Notes: generated from the letters alone by a model not told the origin. Positions 1 to 13,508 are shown, counted from the stretch's first letter. The stretch: DNA of 64,000 bases from Mycobacterium sp. 1245111.1 (GCF_001673405.1 NZ_LZLV01000026.1:56983-120982); one strand, 5' to 3'. Translations and numbers: made by a program.

Positions 1-820
1 CCAGATACACCACCGCTCCAATGAGCACGAACGTCGACGTGAAGGAGTTGATCCGGATGCCGGCGATATGGGTGGCTGTGTCGTCGCGCAGCAATTCGAT
101 CCAGAATCGCCCAATGCAATAACCCGCGACGTAGGCCGCGAACAGCCGACCGTGCCCGATCGTGAAGCGCCGATCGATAATGATCAGAACGACGAAAACC
201 AGTAGATTCCAAAGTAATTCGTAGAGAAAGGTCGGTTGGACCACCATCGCGAGCTGGCCGGTCGACACGCCGTCGAGTGAATGCACGTCGACGAATCCGG
301 CCGGATCGCGGCGGTAGAAGATCTCCAAGCCCCACGGCATGGTGGTCTCGTGGCCGTACAGCTCTTGGTTGAAGTAGTTGCCGAGGCGTCCGATCGCCTG
401 CGCCAGAACGATGCCCGGTGCGATTGCGTCGCCGAATGCCGGCAGCGGGATGTCCCGACGCCGACAAGCGATCCAGGCGCCGACCCCGCCGAGGGCGACA
501 GCACCCCAGATTCCCAGCCCGCCGTCCCAGATACGCAGCGCGGCAACGGGACCGGCACCACCGTCACCGAAGTAGGTGCGCCAGTCGGTGGCCAGGTGAT
601 ACAGCCGGCCGCCGATCAGCCCGAACGGCACCGCCCACAGCGCGATGTCGTAGATCACGCCGCGCTCGCCGCCGCGCGCTTCCCAACGACGGTCGCCGAT
701 CAGCAACGCCGCGATGATTCCGGCGATGATGAACAGCGCGTAGGCGCGGATGGGGATCGGGCCCAGATGCCATACACCCTGCGACGGACTGGGGAAATAC
801 GCGAGGACGGTCGTGGTCAT
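1..820 (-). CDS. lgt: Prolipoprotein diacylglyceryl transferase, 3' end outside the window
   Basis: Lgt moves a diacylglyceryl group from phosphatidylglycerol to the lipobox cysteine of prelipoproteins at the membrane. The frame is open from an ATG at 820 to the window edge, so about 273 residues are present and the C-terminus is missing. It reads [13 protein letters not shown] at the start and has several hydrophobic segments. The family signature GRLGNYFNQELYG lies near residue 145. The start codon overlaps the trpA stop (ATGA), so it is probably translated with the trp genes. The trp-lgt linkage is normal in mycobacteria. Confidence 0.93.
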   Translation of the reverse strand, partial: MTTTVLAYFPSPSQGVWHLGPIPIRAYALFIIAGIIAALLIGDRRWEARGGERGVIYDIALWAVPFGLIGGRLYHLATDWRTYFGDGGAGPVAALRIWDGGLGIWGAVALGGVGAWIACRRRDIPLPAFGDAIAPGIVLAQAIGRLGNYFNQELYGHETTMPWGLEIFYRRDPAGFVDVHSLDGVSTGQLAMVVQPTFLYELLWNLLVFVVLIIIDRRFTIGHGRLFAAYVAGYCIGRFWIELLRDDTATHIAGIRINSFTSTFVLIGAVVYL

Positions 821-1629
821 GGAGTCGAAATCCTCTGGCGGACACCGGCAGCTAGTTCTGTACTGAGAGCGCGCACGGTCGGTAGCCCTTCGGAGAGTGC
901 GGAGACCAGCGCCGAACCCACGATGACACCGTCCGCGTAGCCGGCGATCTCGGCTGCCTGTTCGCGCGACTTGACACCCAATCCGACCCCGACTGCGATG
1001 TCGGAAATCTCCTTGACCCTGCCGACCAATTCCGGCGCGGCGTTCGACACCGCGTCCCGGGCACCGGTCACACCCATGGTCGAGGCGGCGTAGACGAAAC
1101 CCCGTGATGCCGCGACGGTGTGCGCCAGGCGTTGCGGCGTCGACGACGGGGCGACCAGGAAGATGCGGTCGAGTTGGTGGTGCTCGGATGCGGCGAGCCA
1201 GGCGTCGGCCTCGTCGGGGATCAGGTCCGGGGTGATCAGCCCATATCCACCGGCCGCGGCCAAATCGCGTGCGAAGGCGTCAACGCCGTAGCGCAGCACC
1301 GGGTTCCAGTACGTCATGACGACGGCACGACCGCCTGCGGCACTGATCGCCTCGACCGCTGTCAATGTGTCGCGCACCCGCACGCCGCCGCGCAGCGCGA
1401 CCTCCGCGGCGTTCGCGATCACGGGGCCATCCATCCCCGGATCCGAGTACGGAACACCGACTTCGATGAGGTCGCAGCCGGATTCGGTCAACGTCTTCAT
1501 CGCGTCGATCGACGTCGGGACATCGGGATATCCGGTCGGTAGATACCCGATCAGCGCGGCGCGTTGCTCCTCTCGGCACGCGCTGAAAAGTGCTTGCAGT
1601 CGGCTCTTTTGACTCTGTTCGACGGTCAT
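817..1629 (-). CDS. trpA: Tryptophan synthase alpha chain
   Basis: It cleaves indole-3-glycerol phosphate to indole and glyceraldehyde 3-phosphate, and passes indole to TrpB. The product is 270 aa, a normal length. The active-site segment [16 protein letters not shown] carries the catalytic acids at E56 and D67. The open frame runs further upstream, but that extension lies antisense-free inside trpB. The ATG at 1629 overlaps the trpB stop by ATGA and gives the expected N-terminus MTVEQSQ. Its stop overlaps the lgt start in the same way, so trpB, trpA and lgt look translationally coupled. Confidence 0.96.
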   Translation of the reverse strand: MTVEQSQKSRLQALFSACREEQRAALIGYLPTGYPDVPTSIDAMKTLTESGCDLIEVGVPYSDPGMDGPVIANAAEVALRGGVRVRDTLTAVEAISAAGGRAVVMTYWNPVLRYGVDAFARDLAAAGGYGLITPDLIPDEADAWLAASEHHQLDRIFLVAPSSTPQRLAHTVAASRGFVYAASTMGVTGARDAVSNAAPELVGRVKEISDIAVGVGLGVKSREQAAEIAGYADGVIVGSALVSALSEGLPTVRALSTELAAGVRQRISTP

Positions 1630-2888
1630 GATCGCCCGTCGTCGAGCAGCCCGAACCACTTTGCGGCCGTCTCCACGTCTTTGTCTCCTCGGCCGGACAG
1701 GTTCACGACGATGATTGCGCCACTGCCCATCTCGACGCCCAGCTTGACCGCGCCAGCGACGGCGTGGGCCGATTCGATCGCCGGAATGATTCCTTCGGTG
1801 CGGCACAGCAATCGGAACGCGTCCATTGCCTCGGTGTCGGTGATCGGGCGATACTCGGCCCGCCCGATGTCTTTCAGCCAGGCGTGCTCGGGGCCAACGC
1901 CGGGGTAGTCCAGGCCCGCCGAGATCGAATGGGATTCGATCGTCTGCCCATCCTCGTCCTGCAACAGGAACGAGAACGACCCCTGAAACGCGCCCGGGGA
2001 TCCGCCGGTGAACGTGGCCGCGTGGCGGCCGGTTTCGACACCATCGCCGGCGGCCTCGAAGCCGACGAGTCGGACCCCGGGGTCGTCGAGGAACGGGTGG
2101 AAGATGCCGATCGCGTTCGATCCTCCGCCCACGCAGGCGGTCACGGCATCGGGAAGGCGGCCGGCCTGATCCTGGATCTGCGCCCGCGTCTCGAGTCCTA
2201 CCACGCGCTGGAAGTCGCGAACCATCGTCGGGAACGGGTGCGGCCCCGCGGCGGTGCCGAAGCAGTAATAGGTGTTGTCGGCGTTGGTCACCCAGTCGCG
2301 GAAGGCGTCGTTGATGGCGTCCTTGAGGGTTTTCGACCCGGACTCGACCGAAACGACTTCGGCGCCCAGCAGTCGCATCCTGGCCACGTTGAGTGCCTGC
2401 CGCGCGGTGTCGACGGCGCCCATGTAGATCACACACTCGAGGCCGAGCAGCGCACAGGCGGTCGCGGTGGCCACGCCGTGCTGTCCGGCTCCGGTCTCGG
2501 CGATCACCCGGGTCTTACCCATCTGGCGGGCAAGTAAGGCTTGCCCCAGAACGTTGTTGATCTTGTGAGAACCGGTGTGGTTCAGGTCTTCTCGTTTGAG
2601 GAAGATGCGCGCGCCGCCGGCGTGCTCGCTGAGCCGGGTCGCCGCGTACAGCGGCGACGGCCGACCGGTGTAGTGCGTCTGCAGGCGATCGAGCTCATCG
2701 AGGTACGTCTGGTCGGTGCGCACCTTCTCGTAGGCCGTCGTGACTTCCTCGATGACGGCCATCAAAGCTTCGGGGACGAAGCGGCCACCGTAAACGCCGA
2801 AATGGCCGCGAGGGTCAGGATCGTGGGCAGTCGGCTCAGCGATGGCCGCGCTGGAACGGGGAAGTTCCGGACTCGAAAAGTCTGCCAT
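1626..2888 (-). CDS. trpB: Tryptophan synthase beta chain
   Basis: It is the PLP enzyme that condenses indole with serine to give tryptophan. The product is 420 aa from the ATG at 2888. A GTG directly before it (2891) would add one residue, and I cannot separate the two. The PLP lysine is K109 in [11 protein letters not shown]. The phosphate-binding glycine run [10 protein letters not shown] is also present. It ends in an ATGA overlap with trpA. There is a 43-base gap to trpC upstream. Confidence 0.97.
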   Translation of the reverse strand: MADFSSPELPRSSAAIAEPTAHDPDPRGHFGVYGGRFVPEALMAVIEEVTTAYEKVRTDQTYLDELDRLQTHYTGRPSPLYAATRLSEHAGGARIFLKREDLNHTGSHKINNVLGQALLARQMGKTRVIAETGAGQHGVATATACALLGLECVIYMGAVDTARQALNVARMRLLGAEVVSVESGSKTLKDAINDAFRDWVTNADNTYYCFGTAAGPHPFPTMVRDFQRVVGLETRAQIQDQAGRLPDAVTACVGGGSNAIGIFHPFLDDPGVRLVGFEAAGDGVETGRHAATFTGGSPGAFQGSFSFLLQDEDGQTIESHSISAGLDYPGVGPEHAWLKDIGRAEYRPITDTEAMDAFRLLCRTEGIIPAIESAHAVAGAVKLGVEMGSGAIIVVNLSGRGDKDVETAAKWFGLLDDGRS

Positions 2889-2931
2889 CACGAACGCTCA
2901 ACGGTTAAGCGGCGCATCGGGTTCAGACGGG

Positions 2932-3750
2932 TTAGCGGGCCGGCTTGGGGCACGACGGGTGCTTGCCGGCCGTGACCAGGTCGGCGCAGGCCGCGCGCGG
3001 GTCTCCGCTGGTGACCAGACCTTCACCGACCAGCACGGCGTCGGCGCCCGCGCCGGCATATGCCAGTAGATCGGCCCGGCCTCGCACACCGGATTCGGCG
3101 ATCCGGATGACGTCTGACGGCAGGCCAGGCGCGATGCGCGCGAAGCAATCCCGGTCCACCCGCAGTGTGCGTAGGTCGCGGGCGTTGACGCCGATCACGC
3201 GGGCTCCGGCCTTGAGGGCCCGGTCGGCTTCGCCTTCGGTGTGCACCTCGACAAGCGCTGTCATGCCCAGCGATTCGGTGCGCTCCAGCATCGACTCAAG
3301 CGCGGGCTGGTCCAGCGCGGCGACAATCAGTAGCAGCATGTCCGCGCCGTGTGCACGAGCCTCGTGAATCTGGTACGGCCCGACCACAAAGTCCTTGCGC
3401 AGCACGGGAATTGACACCGCAGCGCGGACTGAGTCGAGGTCGGCCAGGCTGCCGTGGAAGCGGCGCTCTTCGGTCAGCACACTGATGATCCGGGCGCCAC
3501 CGTCTTGGTAGGCGCAGGCCAGCGCGGCCGGGTCGGCGATCGATGCGAGTTCGCCCGCCGACGGGCTGGCCCGCTTCACTTCGGCGATGACGCCGATGCC
3601 GGGCTCGCGCAACGCTGCCAATACATCACGAGGCGGCGGGGCCGCTTCGGCGGCTGACTTGATCTCCGGCATGCTCACGACCGCTTCACGAGCGGCAACG
3701 TCGGCGCGGACCCCTTCGATAATGGAGTCGAGCACGCTTGCCGAACTCAT
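2932..3750 (-). CDS. trpC: Indole-3-glycerol-phosphate synthase
   Basis: It closes the ring of the anthranilate-derived carboxyphenylamino-deoxyribulose phosphate to give indole-3-glycerol phosphate. The product is 272 aa from the ATG at 3750 ([10 protein letters not shown]). Family landmarks are [12 protein letters not shown] with the catalytic lysine, VLRKDFV, and the C-terminal [12 protein letters not shown] phosphate-binding loop. A longer open frame reaches 3936, but it reads as low-complexity sequence and the ATG matches the family start. It is a monofunctional TrpC with no fused TrpF domain. Confidence 0.96.
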   Translation of the reverse strand: MSSASVLDSIIEGVRADVAAREAVVSMPEIKSAAEAAPPPRDVLAALREPGIGVIAEVKRASPSAGELASIADPAALACAYQDGGARIISVLTEERRFHGSLADLDSVRAAVSIPVLRKDFVVGPYQIHEARAHGADMLLLIVAALDQPALESMLERTESLGMTALVEVHTEGEADRALKAGARVIGVNARDLRTLRVDRDCFARIAPGLPSDVIRIAESGVRGRADLLAYAGAGADAVLVGEGLVTSGDPRAACADLVTAGKHPSCPKPAR

Positions 3751-3829
3751 GCTGTCGGTTCCTCTCCCCGGCCGCCGCCACATTATTGACGGCGTGCTTC
3801 GAGGGTAGCGAGCGCCACGGTGGCGTTCG

Positions 3830-4477
3830 TCACCGACCCTCGGTGTCAGCGTCAGGTGGCGGATCGTTTGGTCGGTCGGTCGGGTCACGGCCCTCGTCGA
3901 GTTCGTCCCACATCGTGCGTTCCGACGGGGCCTCATCGTCGTGCCGCGCCGCGGATCGGCGTGCGGCGGGCGCCAGGTATTTCGTGGCCGTACCGCCGGC
4001 CGAGGAGGCAGCGCGCATCAACAGGGCCGCGGCGATCAGGATGCCGACCGCGACCACGAGTGTGGTAACCGGACCCGGGGAATGCCGCTGGCTGCCTACC
4101 AGTTCCAGCAATGGCACGCGCGCCAGTGCGGCGCCCCGGACAGCGACGTCGGGGGTCTCCAGCGTGCTGATCGCCAGGTATCCGGTCGCCAGGCTGGCGA
4201 CTGCCACCAGCACCGCCAGCACCCGCAACGCCCAGCCGCGCACCGCCAGGGTGGCCAGCGCGGTGGCCAGCAGCAGCAGCGCCAACGGCAGCAGAGCCGA
4301 CGACCACCCCGCCCCGGACAGGGTGACCAGCTTCCGGGGGCCCAGGCCGTCGAAGGTGGTCAGGTCTACCCAGGTCAGCCGGGAGGCCGCCCACAGCCCG
4401 GCGGCCGAGAGCACCAGCAGAGCCTGCGCCACACGGATCGTCCGTCGGCCACCGACGGCGGGTTGCGCATCAGCCAT
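3830..4477 (-). CDS. Trp-operon associated membrane protein (TIGR02234 type)
   Basis: This 215-residue protein has four predicted membrane helices (about residues 15-33, 55-80, 83-103 and 135-158) and a charged, Asp/Arg-rich cytoplasmic tail. Proteins like it sit between trpE and trpC in actinomycetes (Rv1610 in M. tuberculosis). The family is defined mainly by this position, and its biochemical role is unknown to me. It starts 12 bases after the trpE stop, which fits co-transcription. A role in tryptophan or anthranilate handling at the membrane is inference from context only. Confidence 0.85.
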   Translation of the reverse strand: MADAQPAVGGRRTIRVAQALLVLSAAGLWAASRLTWVDLTTFDGLGPRKLVTLSGAGWSSALLPLALLLLATALATLAVRGWALRVLAVLVAVASLATGYLAISTLETPDVAVRGAALARVPLLELVGSQRHSPGPVTTLVVAVGILIAAALLMRAASSAGGTATKYLAPAARRSAARHDDEAPSERTMWDELDEGRDPTDRPNDPPPDADTEGR

Positions 4478-4489
4478 TCCGGTCCGCGC

Positions 4490-6064
4490 TCATTGCCCGT
4501 CTCCTCCTCGGCCCGTTCGGCCCGCATCGTCGACAGGCGCCTCTGGACCGCTCAGCGTCTCCGCCGCCGCGATCGCGTTGAGCACCGCCCGCGCCTTGTT
4601 GCTCGCCTCGGTGTACTCGTAGGGCCCGTTGGAATCGGCCACCACCCCACCGCCGGCCTGTACGTAGGCGGTGCCGTCACGCATCAACGCGGTGCGGATC
4701 GCGATGGCGAAGTCGGCGTTACCGGCGAAGTCGAGGTAGCCGATCACGCCGCCGTATAGGCCGCGCCGGGTCTTCTCCACTTCTTCGATCAGTTCCATCG
4801 CGCGGACCTTCGGAGCCCCCGACAACGTGCCGGCCGGGAAGCAGGCCGTCACGGCGTCCAATGCGGTACGGCCGTGGGCCAGCATCCCGGTCACGGTCGA
4901 GACCAGGTGCATGACATGGCTGTAGCGCTCGATGTGGCTGTAGTCCTCCACGCGGACACTTCCCGGCACACACACCCTGCCCAGGTCGTTGCGGCCCAGG
5001 TCGACGAGCATCAGGTGCTCGGCGCGTTCCTTCTCGTCGGCCAGCAGGTCCTTTTCCAGCAGTTGGTCCTCGTCTTCGGTCTCGCCGCGCCACCGAGTGC
5101 CGGCGATCGGGTGCGTCGTCGCGCATCCGTCCTGCACCGTCACCAATGCCTCCGGGCTGGACCCGGCGATCGAAAATGCCGTTCCGCCTTCGTCATTGGG
5201 CACGTGCAGCAGGTACATATACGGGCTCGGGTTGGACACCCGCAGCATTCGGTAGACGTCGATCGCCTCGACGTGGGTGTCCATCTCGAAACGCTGCGAC
5301 GGCACCACCTGAAACGCCTCGCCACGCTCGATCTCACCGACCAGTCGCTCGACGATGGCGCCGTACTCCTCGACCGTGCGCTGCGCGCGGTGCTGCGGCT
5401 CGGGCCGGGTGAACGTCGCGACGGTCGACGGCAGCGGCTGCTCGAGCGCGGCGGTCATCACGTCCAGCCGCGCGATCGCATCGTCGTAAGCCTCGTCCAC
5501 CCGCTCGTCGGTACCGTTCCAGTTCACCGCGTTGGCGATCAGTGTGATGGTGCCCTCGTGGTGATCGACGGCGGCCAGATCGGTAGCCAGCAGCAGCAGC
5601 ATGTCCGGCAGGTTCAAGTCGTCGACCGCGAGCTCGGGCAGCCGCTCGAGGCGCCGCACCAGGTCGTAGGCGAAGAAGCCGACCATGCCGCCGGACAGCG
5701 GCGGCAATCCCGGCAGCACGGCGGTGGCCAGCAGCTCCAGCGTCTCGTGCAGCGCCTGTAGAGGATCACCGCCGGTAGGTGCGTCGTGGGGCACCGTGCC
5801 CAGCCACACCGCCTGCCCGTCGCGCACGGTCAGCGCCGAGGGAGCGCCGGCCCCGATGAACGACCAGCGCGACCACGACCGTCCGTTCTCCGCCGACTCC
5901 AGCAGGAAGGTGCCCGGCCGGTTGTCGGCCAACTTGCGGTACGCGGACAGCGGAGTTTCGGCGTCTGCCAGCATCTTGCGGGTCACCGGCACCACGCGAT
6001 GTTCGGCTGCCAGCGCGCGGAAATGCTCCCGCGAGGTGGTGGCGGCGGCGAGGTTGGTGTGCAC
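4490..6064 (-). CDS. trpE: Anthranilate synthase component I
   Basis: It converts chorismate and ammonia to anthranilate, the first committed step to tryptophan. The product is 524 aa from a GTG at 6064 (reads [15 protein letters not shown]), agreeing with known mycobacterial TrpE N-termini. The open frame upstream overlaps the divergent peroxiredoxin gene and is rejected. The [18 protein letters not shown] segment carries the feedback-binding LLES motif. The C-terminal chorismate-binding blocks [20 protein letters not shown] and [18 protein letters not shown] are intact. No trpG is adjacent. I see no leader peptide with tandem Trp codons in the 60-base gap upstream. Confidence 0.95.
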   Translation of the reverse strand: MHTNLAAATTSREHFRALAAEHRVVPVTRKMLADAETPLSAYRKLADNRPGTFLLESAENGRSWSRWSFIGAGAPSALTVRDGQAVWLGTVPHDAPTGGDPLQALHETLELLATAVLPGLPPLSGGMVGFFAYDLVRRLERLPELAVDDLNLPDMLLLLATDLAAVDHHEGTITLIANAVNWNGTDERVDEAYDDAIARLDVMTAALEQPLPSTVATFTRPEPQHRAQRTVEEYGAIVERLVGEIERGEAFQVVPSQRFEMDTHVEAIDVYRMLRVSNPSPYMYLLHVPNDEGGTAFSIAGSSPEALVTVQDGCATTHPIAGTRWRGETEDEDQLLEKDLLADEKERAEHLMLVDLGRNDLGRVCVPGSVRVEDYSHIERYSHVMHLVSTVTGMLAHGRTALDAVTACFPAGTLSGAPKVRAMELIEEVEKTRRGLYGGVIGYLDFAGNADFAIAIRTALMRDGTAYVQAGGGVVADSNGPYEYTEASNKARAVLNAIAAAETLSGPEAPVDDAGRTGRGGDGQ

Positions 6065-6111
6065 GCAGTCATCTTCCCAGATGGACCGAGGCGCTTCGCC
6101 CGCCGCTGGCG

Positions 6112-6117
6112 TAGCGT
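6112..6117 (+). promoter_or_regulatory. -10 box for the peroxiredoxin gene, leaderless start
   Basis: TAGCGT matches the mycobacterial TAnnnT -10 pattern and ends 7 bases before the ATG at 6125. This would put the transcription start on or next to the start codon. I see no Shine-Dalgarno sequence. The call rests on spacing alone. Confidence 0.45.
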
Positions 6118-6124
6118 GACGACC

Positions 6125-6583
6125 ATGAAAACCGGTGACACCGTGGCTGACTTCGAACTTCTTGACCAGACCGGCACACCGCGCAGGCTCAGCGCCCTGC
6201 TGGCCGACGGCCCCGTCGTGCTGTTCTTCTACCCGGCCGCAATGACCTACGGCTGCACCAAGGAAGCCTGCCACTTCCGCGACCTTGCCCAAGAGTTCGC
6301 CGCCGTCGGGGCGAACCGGGTCGGCATCAGCGTCGATCCCGTTGCCAAGCAAGCGGAGTTCGCCGACAAACAACAGTTCGACTACCCGCTGCTCTCCGAC
6401 ACCGACGGCGCGATCGCCAACCAATTCGGGGTCAAGCGTGGGCTTTTGGGCAAGTTGATTCCGGTCAAGCGCACGACCTTCGTCATCGACACCGACCGCA
6501 CAGTGCTCGACGTGATCTCCAGCGAGACGAGCATGGATTCCCACGCCGACAAGGCGTTGGCCACGCTGAAATCCCGGAGTTAG
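6125..6583 (+). CDS. bcpB: Peroxiredoxin, BCP/PrxQ family
   Basis: It is a thiol-dependent peroxidase for hydrogen peroxide and organic hydroperoxides in the cytoplasm. The 152-residue protein has a thioredoxin fold with [19 protein letters not shown]44 is the peroxidatic and C49 the resolving cysteine, spaced five residues as in PrxQ/BCP enzymes. The ATG at 6125 replaces a longer open frame that runs antisense to trpE. It is divergent from trpE and its stop overlaps the hisI stop on the other strand. The M. tuberculosis counterpart is Rv1608c. The chaA gene found next to it there is absent here. Confidence 0.93.
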   Translation: MKTGDTVADFELLDQTGTPRRLSALLADGPVVLFFYPAAMTYGCTKEACHFRDLAQEFAAVGANRVGISVDPVAKQAEFADKQQFDYPLLSDTDGAIANQFGVKRGLLGKLIPVKRTTFVIDTDRTVLDVISSETSMDSHADKALATLKSRS

Positions 6584-6924
6584 TCCGATTCCAGCAGCAC
6601 GTCGGCGTCAAAGCAGCTGTGATCGCCGGTGTGACACGCCCCGCCGACCTGATCGACCTCCAATAGCACCGCGTCGCCGTCGCAGTCCAGTCGCACCGAA
6701 TGCACCCGTTGCGTGTGACCGGATGTGGCGCCTTTGACCCACTGCTCGCCGCGCGACCGCGAAAAGTAAGTTCCTTCACGGGTTTCCAGCGTGCGGGCCA
6801 GTGCCTCGTCGTCCATCCAGGCGACCATCAGCACGTCGCCGGTTCCGCGCTCCTGGACGATCGCAGTGAACAGCCCGTCGGCGTTGCGCTTCAGGCGCGC
6901 GGCGATGGCGGGATCGAGTGTCAT
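6580..6924 (-). CDS. hisI: Phosphoribosyl-AMP cyclohydrolase
   Basis: It hydrolyses phosphoribosyl-AMP to ProFAR in histidine synthesis. The 114-residue protein is a monofunctional HisI without the HisE part. The zinc/metal motif [21 protein letters not shown] is complete, with the paired cysteines expected for the family (the DCDGD acids and the ACHTG cysteine). [11 protein letters not shown] is the substrate-loop signature. The ATG at 6924 overlaps the hisF stop as ATGA. Confidence 0.96.
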   Translation of the reverse strand: MTLDPAIAARLKRNADGLFTAIVQERGTGDVLMVAWMDDEALARTLETREGTYFSRSRGEQWVKGATSGHTQRVHSVRLDCDGDAVLLEVDQVGGACHTGDHSCFDADVLLESD

Positions 6925-7718
6925 CGAACCGTGATCCCTTCTGCCGCCATGGCCTCTTTGACCTGTCCGATGGTCAGCTGCCGGAAGTGAAACACGCTGG
7001 CCGCCAACACCGCATCGGCTCCAGCGGTGACGGCCGGCGCGAAGTGTTCGACCGCCCCGGCGCCGCCACTGGCGATCACGGGCACCGTCACGGCCGCGCG
7101 GACCGCCCGCAGCATCGCCAGATCGAACCCGGCTTGGGTGCCGTCGGCATCCATCGAATTGAGCAGGATCTCCCCCACTCCCAACTCGGCGCCACGGGCC
7201 GCCCACTGGACGGCGTCGATCCCGGTGCCGCGCCGCCCGCCGTGCGTCGTCACTTCCCAGCCCGACGGCGTCGGTGTCGAACCGGCGGGCACCGTGCGGG
7301 CGTCGACGGAGAGCACGATGCATTGCGAACCGAACTGGGCGGCCATCTCGGCCAGCAACTCCGGGCGGGCGATGGCGGCAGTGTTGATCGACACCTTGTC
7401 CGCGCCGGCGCGCAACAGCACGTCGACATCGGCGACCGTGCGCACTCCGCCGCCGACGGTGAGCGGGATGAACACCTGCTCGGCGGTGCGGCGAACCACG
7501 TCGAGCATGGTGGTACGCCCCGATGAGGAGGCGGTCACGTCGAGGAAGGTCAGTTCGTCTGCGCCCTCGGCGTCGTAGGCGGCGGCAAGCTCTACCGGAT
7601 CGCCTGCGTCTCTGAGGTTTTCGAAGTTGACGCCTTTGACAACGCGACCGTCATCGACGTCCAGGCAGGGAATGACCCGCGTGGCAAGGCTTGTGCCGGT
7701 AGGGGTTTCAGTACTCAT
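6921..7718 (-). CDS. hisF: Imidazole glycerol phosphate synthase cyclase subunit
   Basis: It forms imidazole glycerol phosphate and AICAR from PRFAR using ammonia from HisH. This is a 265-residue beta/alpha barrel. The catalytic aspartates are in [14 protein letters not shown] and [10 protein letters not shown], and the two phosphate loops are VGGGVRT and ASGGAGA. It overlaps hisI by 4 bases and the upstream impA by 11, typical of a tightly packed operon. Confidence 0.97.
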   Translation of the reverse strand: MSTETPTGTSLATRVIPCLDVDDGRVVKGVNFENLRDAGDPVELAAAYDAEGADELTFLDVTASSSGRTTMLDVVRRTAEQVFIPLTVGGGVRTVADVDVLLRAGADKVSINTAAIARPELLAEMAAQFGSQCIVLSVDARTVPAGSTPTPSGWEVTTHGGRRGTGIDAVQWAARGAELGVGEILLNSMDADGTQAGFDLAMLRAVRAAVTVPVIASGGAGAVEHFAPAVTAGADAVLAASVFHFRQLTIGQVKEAMAAEGITVR

Positions 7719-8520
7719 CGGGTCGGCCTACGGTTTGCAGCATTTCGAGCAGTTGACCGTGCACACCGGGCGCGGCGGCCAGTGCGGAACGCGAATCGAG
7801 CGTCCACTGTTCGCCGGCCAGATTGGTGACGATGCCGCCGGCGGCCCGCACCAGGGCCACGCCGGCGGCGTGATCCCAGACGTGGTCGCCGAAGCTGATG
7901 GAGCCGCCGAGGACACCGTCGGCGACGTAGGCCAGGTCGATGCCGGTGGCGCCGTGCATCCGCATCCGCGACGACACCCGGCTGAGCTCTTCGAGTACGG
8001 CGACCCGGTACCGACCGGGGAAGCGGCCGCGTGAGTCGACATTGAACGTTCCGACGCCGATCACCGAGGCGGTGAGGTCGCCGTGTGTCAGCATCGGCTG
8101 CGGCACACCGTTTTTCATCAGCGGGCTACCGACCACCGCGGCATAGCGCTCGTTCATGAACGGTAGCCAGGTCAGCCCGGCGACCGGATCGCCGTCGTGC
8201 AGCAGGCCGAGCAGGATCGCGGCCATCGGCGACCCGGCCGCGTAGTTGAAGGTGCCGTCGACCGGGTCGAGTATCCAGACCCATTCCGAATCCAGGTCGG
8301 CGCCACCGAATTCCTCACCGTGCACCGGGATTCCGGTCGCCGACACCAGCGCGTCGACCACTTGTCGTTCGATCGCCAGATCGACTTTGGTGGCGAAGTC
8401 GTCGCCCCGTTTGCTGACCGCCGAATCCGCGCGATGCCCGGCGACGAACGGCTTGGCCGCGGCATCCAGGATCGCCGAGGCTTGCTCAACCCATAAGGCC
8501 ACCTGCTTATCAAGATCCAT
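7708..8520 (-). CDS. impA: Inositol monophosphatase family protein in the his operon
   Basis: This is a 270-residue Mg-dependent phosphatase of the IMPase/HisN superfamily. The metal-binding motif [17 protein letters not shown] and the C-terminal [15 protein letters not shown] signature are intact. M. tuberculosis ImpA (Rv1604) lies at the same place between hisF and hisA. It is known as an inositol-1-phosphatase paralogue. The his-operon position also makes a histidinol-phosphate phosphatase role possible, and sequence alone does not decide this. Confidence 0.9.
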   Translation of the reverse strand: MDLDKQVALWVEQASAILDAAAKPFVAGHRADSAVSKRGDDFATKVDLAIERQVVDALVSATGIPVHGEEFGGADLDSEWVWILDPVDGTFNYAAGSPMAAILLGLLHDGDPVAGLTWLPFMNERYAAVVGSPLMKNGVPQPMLTHGDLTASVIGVGTFNVDSRGRFPGRYRVAVLEELSRVSSRMRMHGATGIDLAYVADGVLGGSISFGDHVWDHAAGVALVRAAGGIVTNLAGEQWTLDSRSALAAAPGVHGQLLEMLQTVGRPDEY

Positions 8521-8527
8521 TGCGGTC

Positions 8528-9262
8528 CTAACCTGCTACCGCCGACAGCGCTTCGGGCAATGTGAATCGGCCGGCGTATAAAGCTTTTCCGACGATCGCG
8601 CCCTCTACCCCGCTGTCGGTCAGGGTGGCGATGGCCCGCAGATCGTCGAGGCTGGACACTCCGCCGGAGGCGATCACCGGAATGTCGGTGCGGTCGGCGA
8701 CCGCTCGCAGCAGGTCGAGGTTGGGGCCGGTCAGGGTGCCGTCTTTGGTGACGTCGGTGACGACGAAGCGCGAACACCCTTCGCCGTCAAGACGATCCAG
8801 CACCGCCCACAGATCGCCGCCGTCGGTCTCCCAGCCGCGCCCGCGCAACCGGTGCTCACCGTCGACGATCTGCACGTCCAAACCCACCGCGACCTTGTCG
8901 CCGTGCTCGGCGATCGCCTTGGCACACCACTGCGGGTTCTCCAAAGCGGCGGTGCCGACGTTGACCCGCGCACAGCCGGTAGCCAGCGCCGCGCCGAGCG
9001 ATTCGTCGTCGCGGATGCCGCCAGAGAGCTCCACGTTGACCTCGAGCTTGCCGACCACTTCGGCGAGCAGTTCGCGGTTGGAGCCGCGGCCGAACGCCGC
9101 GTCGAGGTCCACCAGGTGCACCCACTCGGCGCCGTCACGTTGCCAGGCCAGCGCGGCCTCCAGCGCTGAGCCGTAGTCTGTTTCGCTGCCGGCCTTGCCC
9201 TGCACCAACCGCACCGCCTTGCCCTCGACCACGTCGACGGCGGGCAACAAAATCAACGACAC
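8528..9262 (-). CDS. hisA: Phosphoribosyl isomerase, bifunctional HisA/TrpF type (PriA)
   Basis: It isomerises ProFAR to PRFAR and, in actinobacteria, also phosphoribosyl-anthranilate, which covers the missing TrpF step. The 244-residue barrel has [15 protein letters not shown] with catalytic D10 and a second aspartate in [13 protein letters not shown] choose the GTG at 9262. It has GAAGGG seven bases upstream, gives [10 protein letters not shown] as in known PriA, and leaves one base after the hisH stop. A TTG at 9277 would add five residues. The Trp pathway role is inferred from the lack of trpF here and known actinobacterial biology. Confidence 0.94.
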   Translation of the reverse strand: MSLILLPAVDVVEGKAVRLVQGKAGSETDYGSALEAALAWQRDGAEWVHLVDLDAAFGRGSNRELLAEVVGKLEVNVELSGGIRDDESLGAALATGCARVNVGTAALENPQWCAKAIAEHGDKVAVGLDVQIVDGEHRLRGRGWETDGGDLWAVLDRLDGEGCSRFVVTDVTKDGTLTGPNLDLLRAVADRTDIPVIASGGVSSLDDLRAIATLTDSGVEGAIVGKALYAGRFTLPEALSAVAG

Positions 9263-9263
9263 G

Positions 9264-9896
9264 TCACAACCCTTCAACCCAATTGCTCAATATGGCCGCT
9301 CCGGCGTCACCGCTCTTCTCGGGGTGAAACTGGGTTGCGGCCAGCGGACCATCTTCGACCGCGGCCAGGAACGGAACGCCGTGGGTGGCCCAGGTCAGCA
9401 GTGCGTCGGCGCCGCCCTCCCACCGCTGCGCGGCATAGGAGTGTACGAAGTAGAACCGGGCGTCGTCGTCCAGGCCCTTGAACAGGGTGCTACCCGGTGC
9501 GGCGCTCACCACGTTCCAGCCCATGTGCGGGATCACCGGAGCGTCCAGCCGGGTCACCGCGCCCGGCCACTGTCCGCAGCCGGTGCTTTCCACCCCGAAC
9601 TCGACTCCGCGGGCGAACAGGATTTGCATGCCGACGCAGACGCCGAGCACTGGGTGGCCGGCGGCGACCCGGTCGGCAATGGCCCGTTCGCCGTTGATTC
9701 CGCGCAGCCCGGTCATGCACGCCTCGAACGCGCCGACGCCCGGCACCACCAGTCCGTCTGCGGCGGCGGCCTGGTCGAGGTCGGCGGTCACTTCGACGTC
9801 GGCACCGACGCGCTCCAACGCGCGTTGAGCCGACCGTAGGTTGCCGGAGCCGTAGTCCAGCACTACAACCGCTTTCCGGCGGGAAAGCGCTCTCAC
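9264..9896 (-). CDS. hisH: Imidazole glycerol phosphate synthase glutaminase subunit
   Basis: It is a class I glutamine amidotransferase that feeds ammonia to HisF. The product is 210 aa from a GTG at 9896, which overlaps the hisB stop as GTGA. The catalytic cysteine C87 sits in [10 protein letters not shown], and the His-Glu pair in [11 protein letters not shown] near the end completes the triad. [10 protein letters not shown] is the usual N-terminal family motif. Confidence 0.97.
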   Translation of the reverse strand: MRALSRRKAVVVLDYGSGNLRSAQRALERVGADVEVTADLDQAAAADGLVVPGVGAFEACMTGLRGINGERAIADRVAAGHPVLGVCVGMQILFARGVEFGVESTGCGQWPGAVTRLDAPVIPHMGWNVVSAAPGSTLFKGLDDDARFYFVHSYAAQRWEGGADALLTWATHGVPFLAAVEDGPLAATQFHPEKSGDAGAAILSNWVEGL

Positions 9897-10507
9897 AGAG
9901 CACCTTTGGTGGACGGCACGCCGGACACCCGGGGGTCTGGTTCGACGGCCTGCCGCAACGCCCGGGCGACAGCCTTGTACTGCGCTTCGGTGATGTGGTG
10001 TGGGTCGCGACCGTAGAGCACCCGAACGTGCAATGCGATGCGCGCGTTGTTGGCCAGGGTCTCGAAGACATGGCGGTTGATCACCGTGTGGTAGGGCACC
10101 GAGCTCCCGGCGATCGTGGTGTGCCGCAGGTGATCCGGCTCTCCGGTGTGCACACAGTACGGACGCCCGGAGACGTCGACGATGGCATGCGCCAGCGTTT
10201 CGTCCATCGGGATGAAGGCGTCGCCGAATCGGCGGATGCCCTTCTTGTCGCCGAGGGCCTCGCCCAGGGCCTGGCCGAGGACGATCGCGGTGTCCTCGAT
10301 GGTGTGGTGGCCTTCGATCTCGACGTCGCCCTTGGCGCGCACTGCCAGGTCGAAACTGGCGTGGCTACCCAGGGCATGCAGCATGTGGTCGTAGAACGGC
10401 ACACCGGTGTCGATGTGTACGTCGCCGGTGCCGTCGAGGTTGAGCTCGACGACGATCTCGGATTCTTTGGTGGTGCGCTCAACGCGCGCGCGACGGCCGG
10501 CGGTCAT
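9893..10507 (-). CDS. hisB: Imidazoleglycerol-phosphate dehydratase
   Basis: It dehydrates imidazole glycerol phosphate to imidazole acetol phosphate. The 204-residue protein has the two metal-binding repeats: [14 protein letters not shown] with [11 protein letters not shown], and [11 protein letters not shown] with the related [17 protein letters not shown]. The ATG at 10507 is preceded by AGGAG a few bases upstream (inside ATTAGGAGCGTC), which decides this start over longer open frames reaching into hisC. Confidence 0.96.
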   Translation of the reverse strand: MTAGRRARVERTTKESEIVVELNLDGTGDVHIDTGVPFYDHMLHALGSHASFDLAVRAKGDVEIEGHHTIEDTAIVLGQALGEALGDKKGIRRFGDAFIPMDETLAHAIVDVSGRPYCVHTGEPDHLRHTTIAGSSVPYHTVINRHVFETLANNARIALHVRVLYGRDPHHITEAQYKAVARALRQAVEPDPRVSGVPSTKGAL

Positions 10508-10514
10508 GACGCTC

Positions 10515-13006
<2,492 letters not shown>

Positions 13007-13093
13007 CACAGTCACGCTGTCCATTGTCCCAGAACAGAGCAACCGCATATCGGACCGGTACATTGACGACACACCCACCACCACGGAGGTGCC

Positions 13094-13504
13094 ATGTCCG
13101 CGAAGGACCATCCCAATAACGCCCCGGGCGTTCCGATGCTTTTCCCGGTGTGGTTCGAGAAGTTCCAAATCAAGTACTTCAACCCGGCGGTCCGACCATT
13201 CGCGCGGTATATCCCCGGGTTCTCGGTGATCAAGCACCGCGGCCGGACCTCCGGCAAGTCCTACGAGACCATCGTCACCGCCTATCGCAAAGGCAACGTG
13301 CTGGCCATCGCGCTGGCCCACGGGAAGACCAACTGGGTCAAGAACGTGCTGGCCGCGGGCGAAGCGGACCTGCACTTCGTCCGCAAGGACGTCCACCTGA
13401 TCAACCCGCGGGTGCTGCCGGCCGGCAGCGACGGCGCGGGGCTGCCGTTTATGGCCAGGCGGCAGATCGGGCGCGTCGGAATGTTCGTCGCCGATATCGC
13501 CTAG
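13094..13504 (+). CDS. Nitroreductase-family deazaflavin (F420)-type protein
   Basis: This 136-residue single-domain protein has a split-barrel, Ddn-like sequence: [40 protein letters not shown] core followed by [16 protein letters not shown]. Relatives in mycobacteria bind coenzyme F420 or quinones, but the activity of this one is not known. The M. tuberculosis counterpart beside hisD is Rv1598c. The ATG is preceded by GGAGGTGCC, a good ribosome site. It is divergent from hisD with 87 bases between them. Confidence 0.8.
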   Translation: MSAKDHPNNAPGVPMLFPVWFEKFQIKYFNPAVRPFARYIPGFSVIKHRGRTSGKSYETIVTAYRKGNVLAIALAHGKTNWVKNVLAAGEADLHFVRKDVHLINPRVLPAGSDGAGLPFMARRQIGRVGMFVADIA

Positions 13505-13508
13505 CCAC

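Noticed and set aside
1629..2436. N-terminal extension of trpA, Arg-rich
   Set aside because: It is another frame of trpB. The ATG with the ATGA overlap gives the correct TrpA start.
6065..6124. Tryptophan attenuator or leader peptide before trpE
   Set aside because: The gap is only 60 bases and I find no short frame with tandem Trp codons and no paired hairpins.
6064..6544. N-terminal extension of trpE
   Set aside because: It lies opposite the peroxiredoxin gene. The GTG at 6064 gives the family N-terminus.
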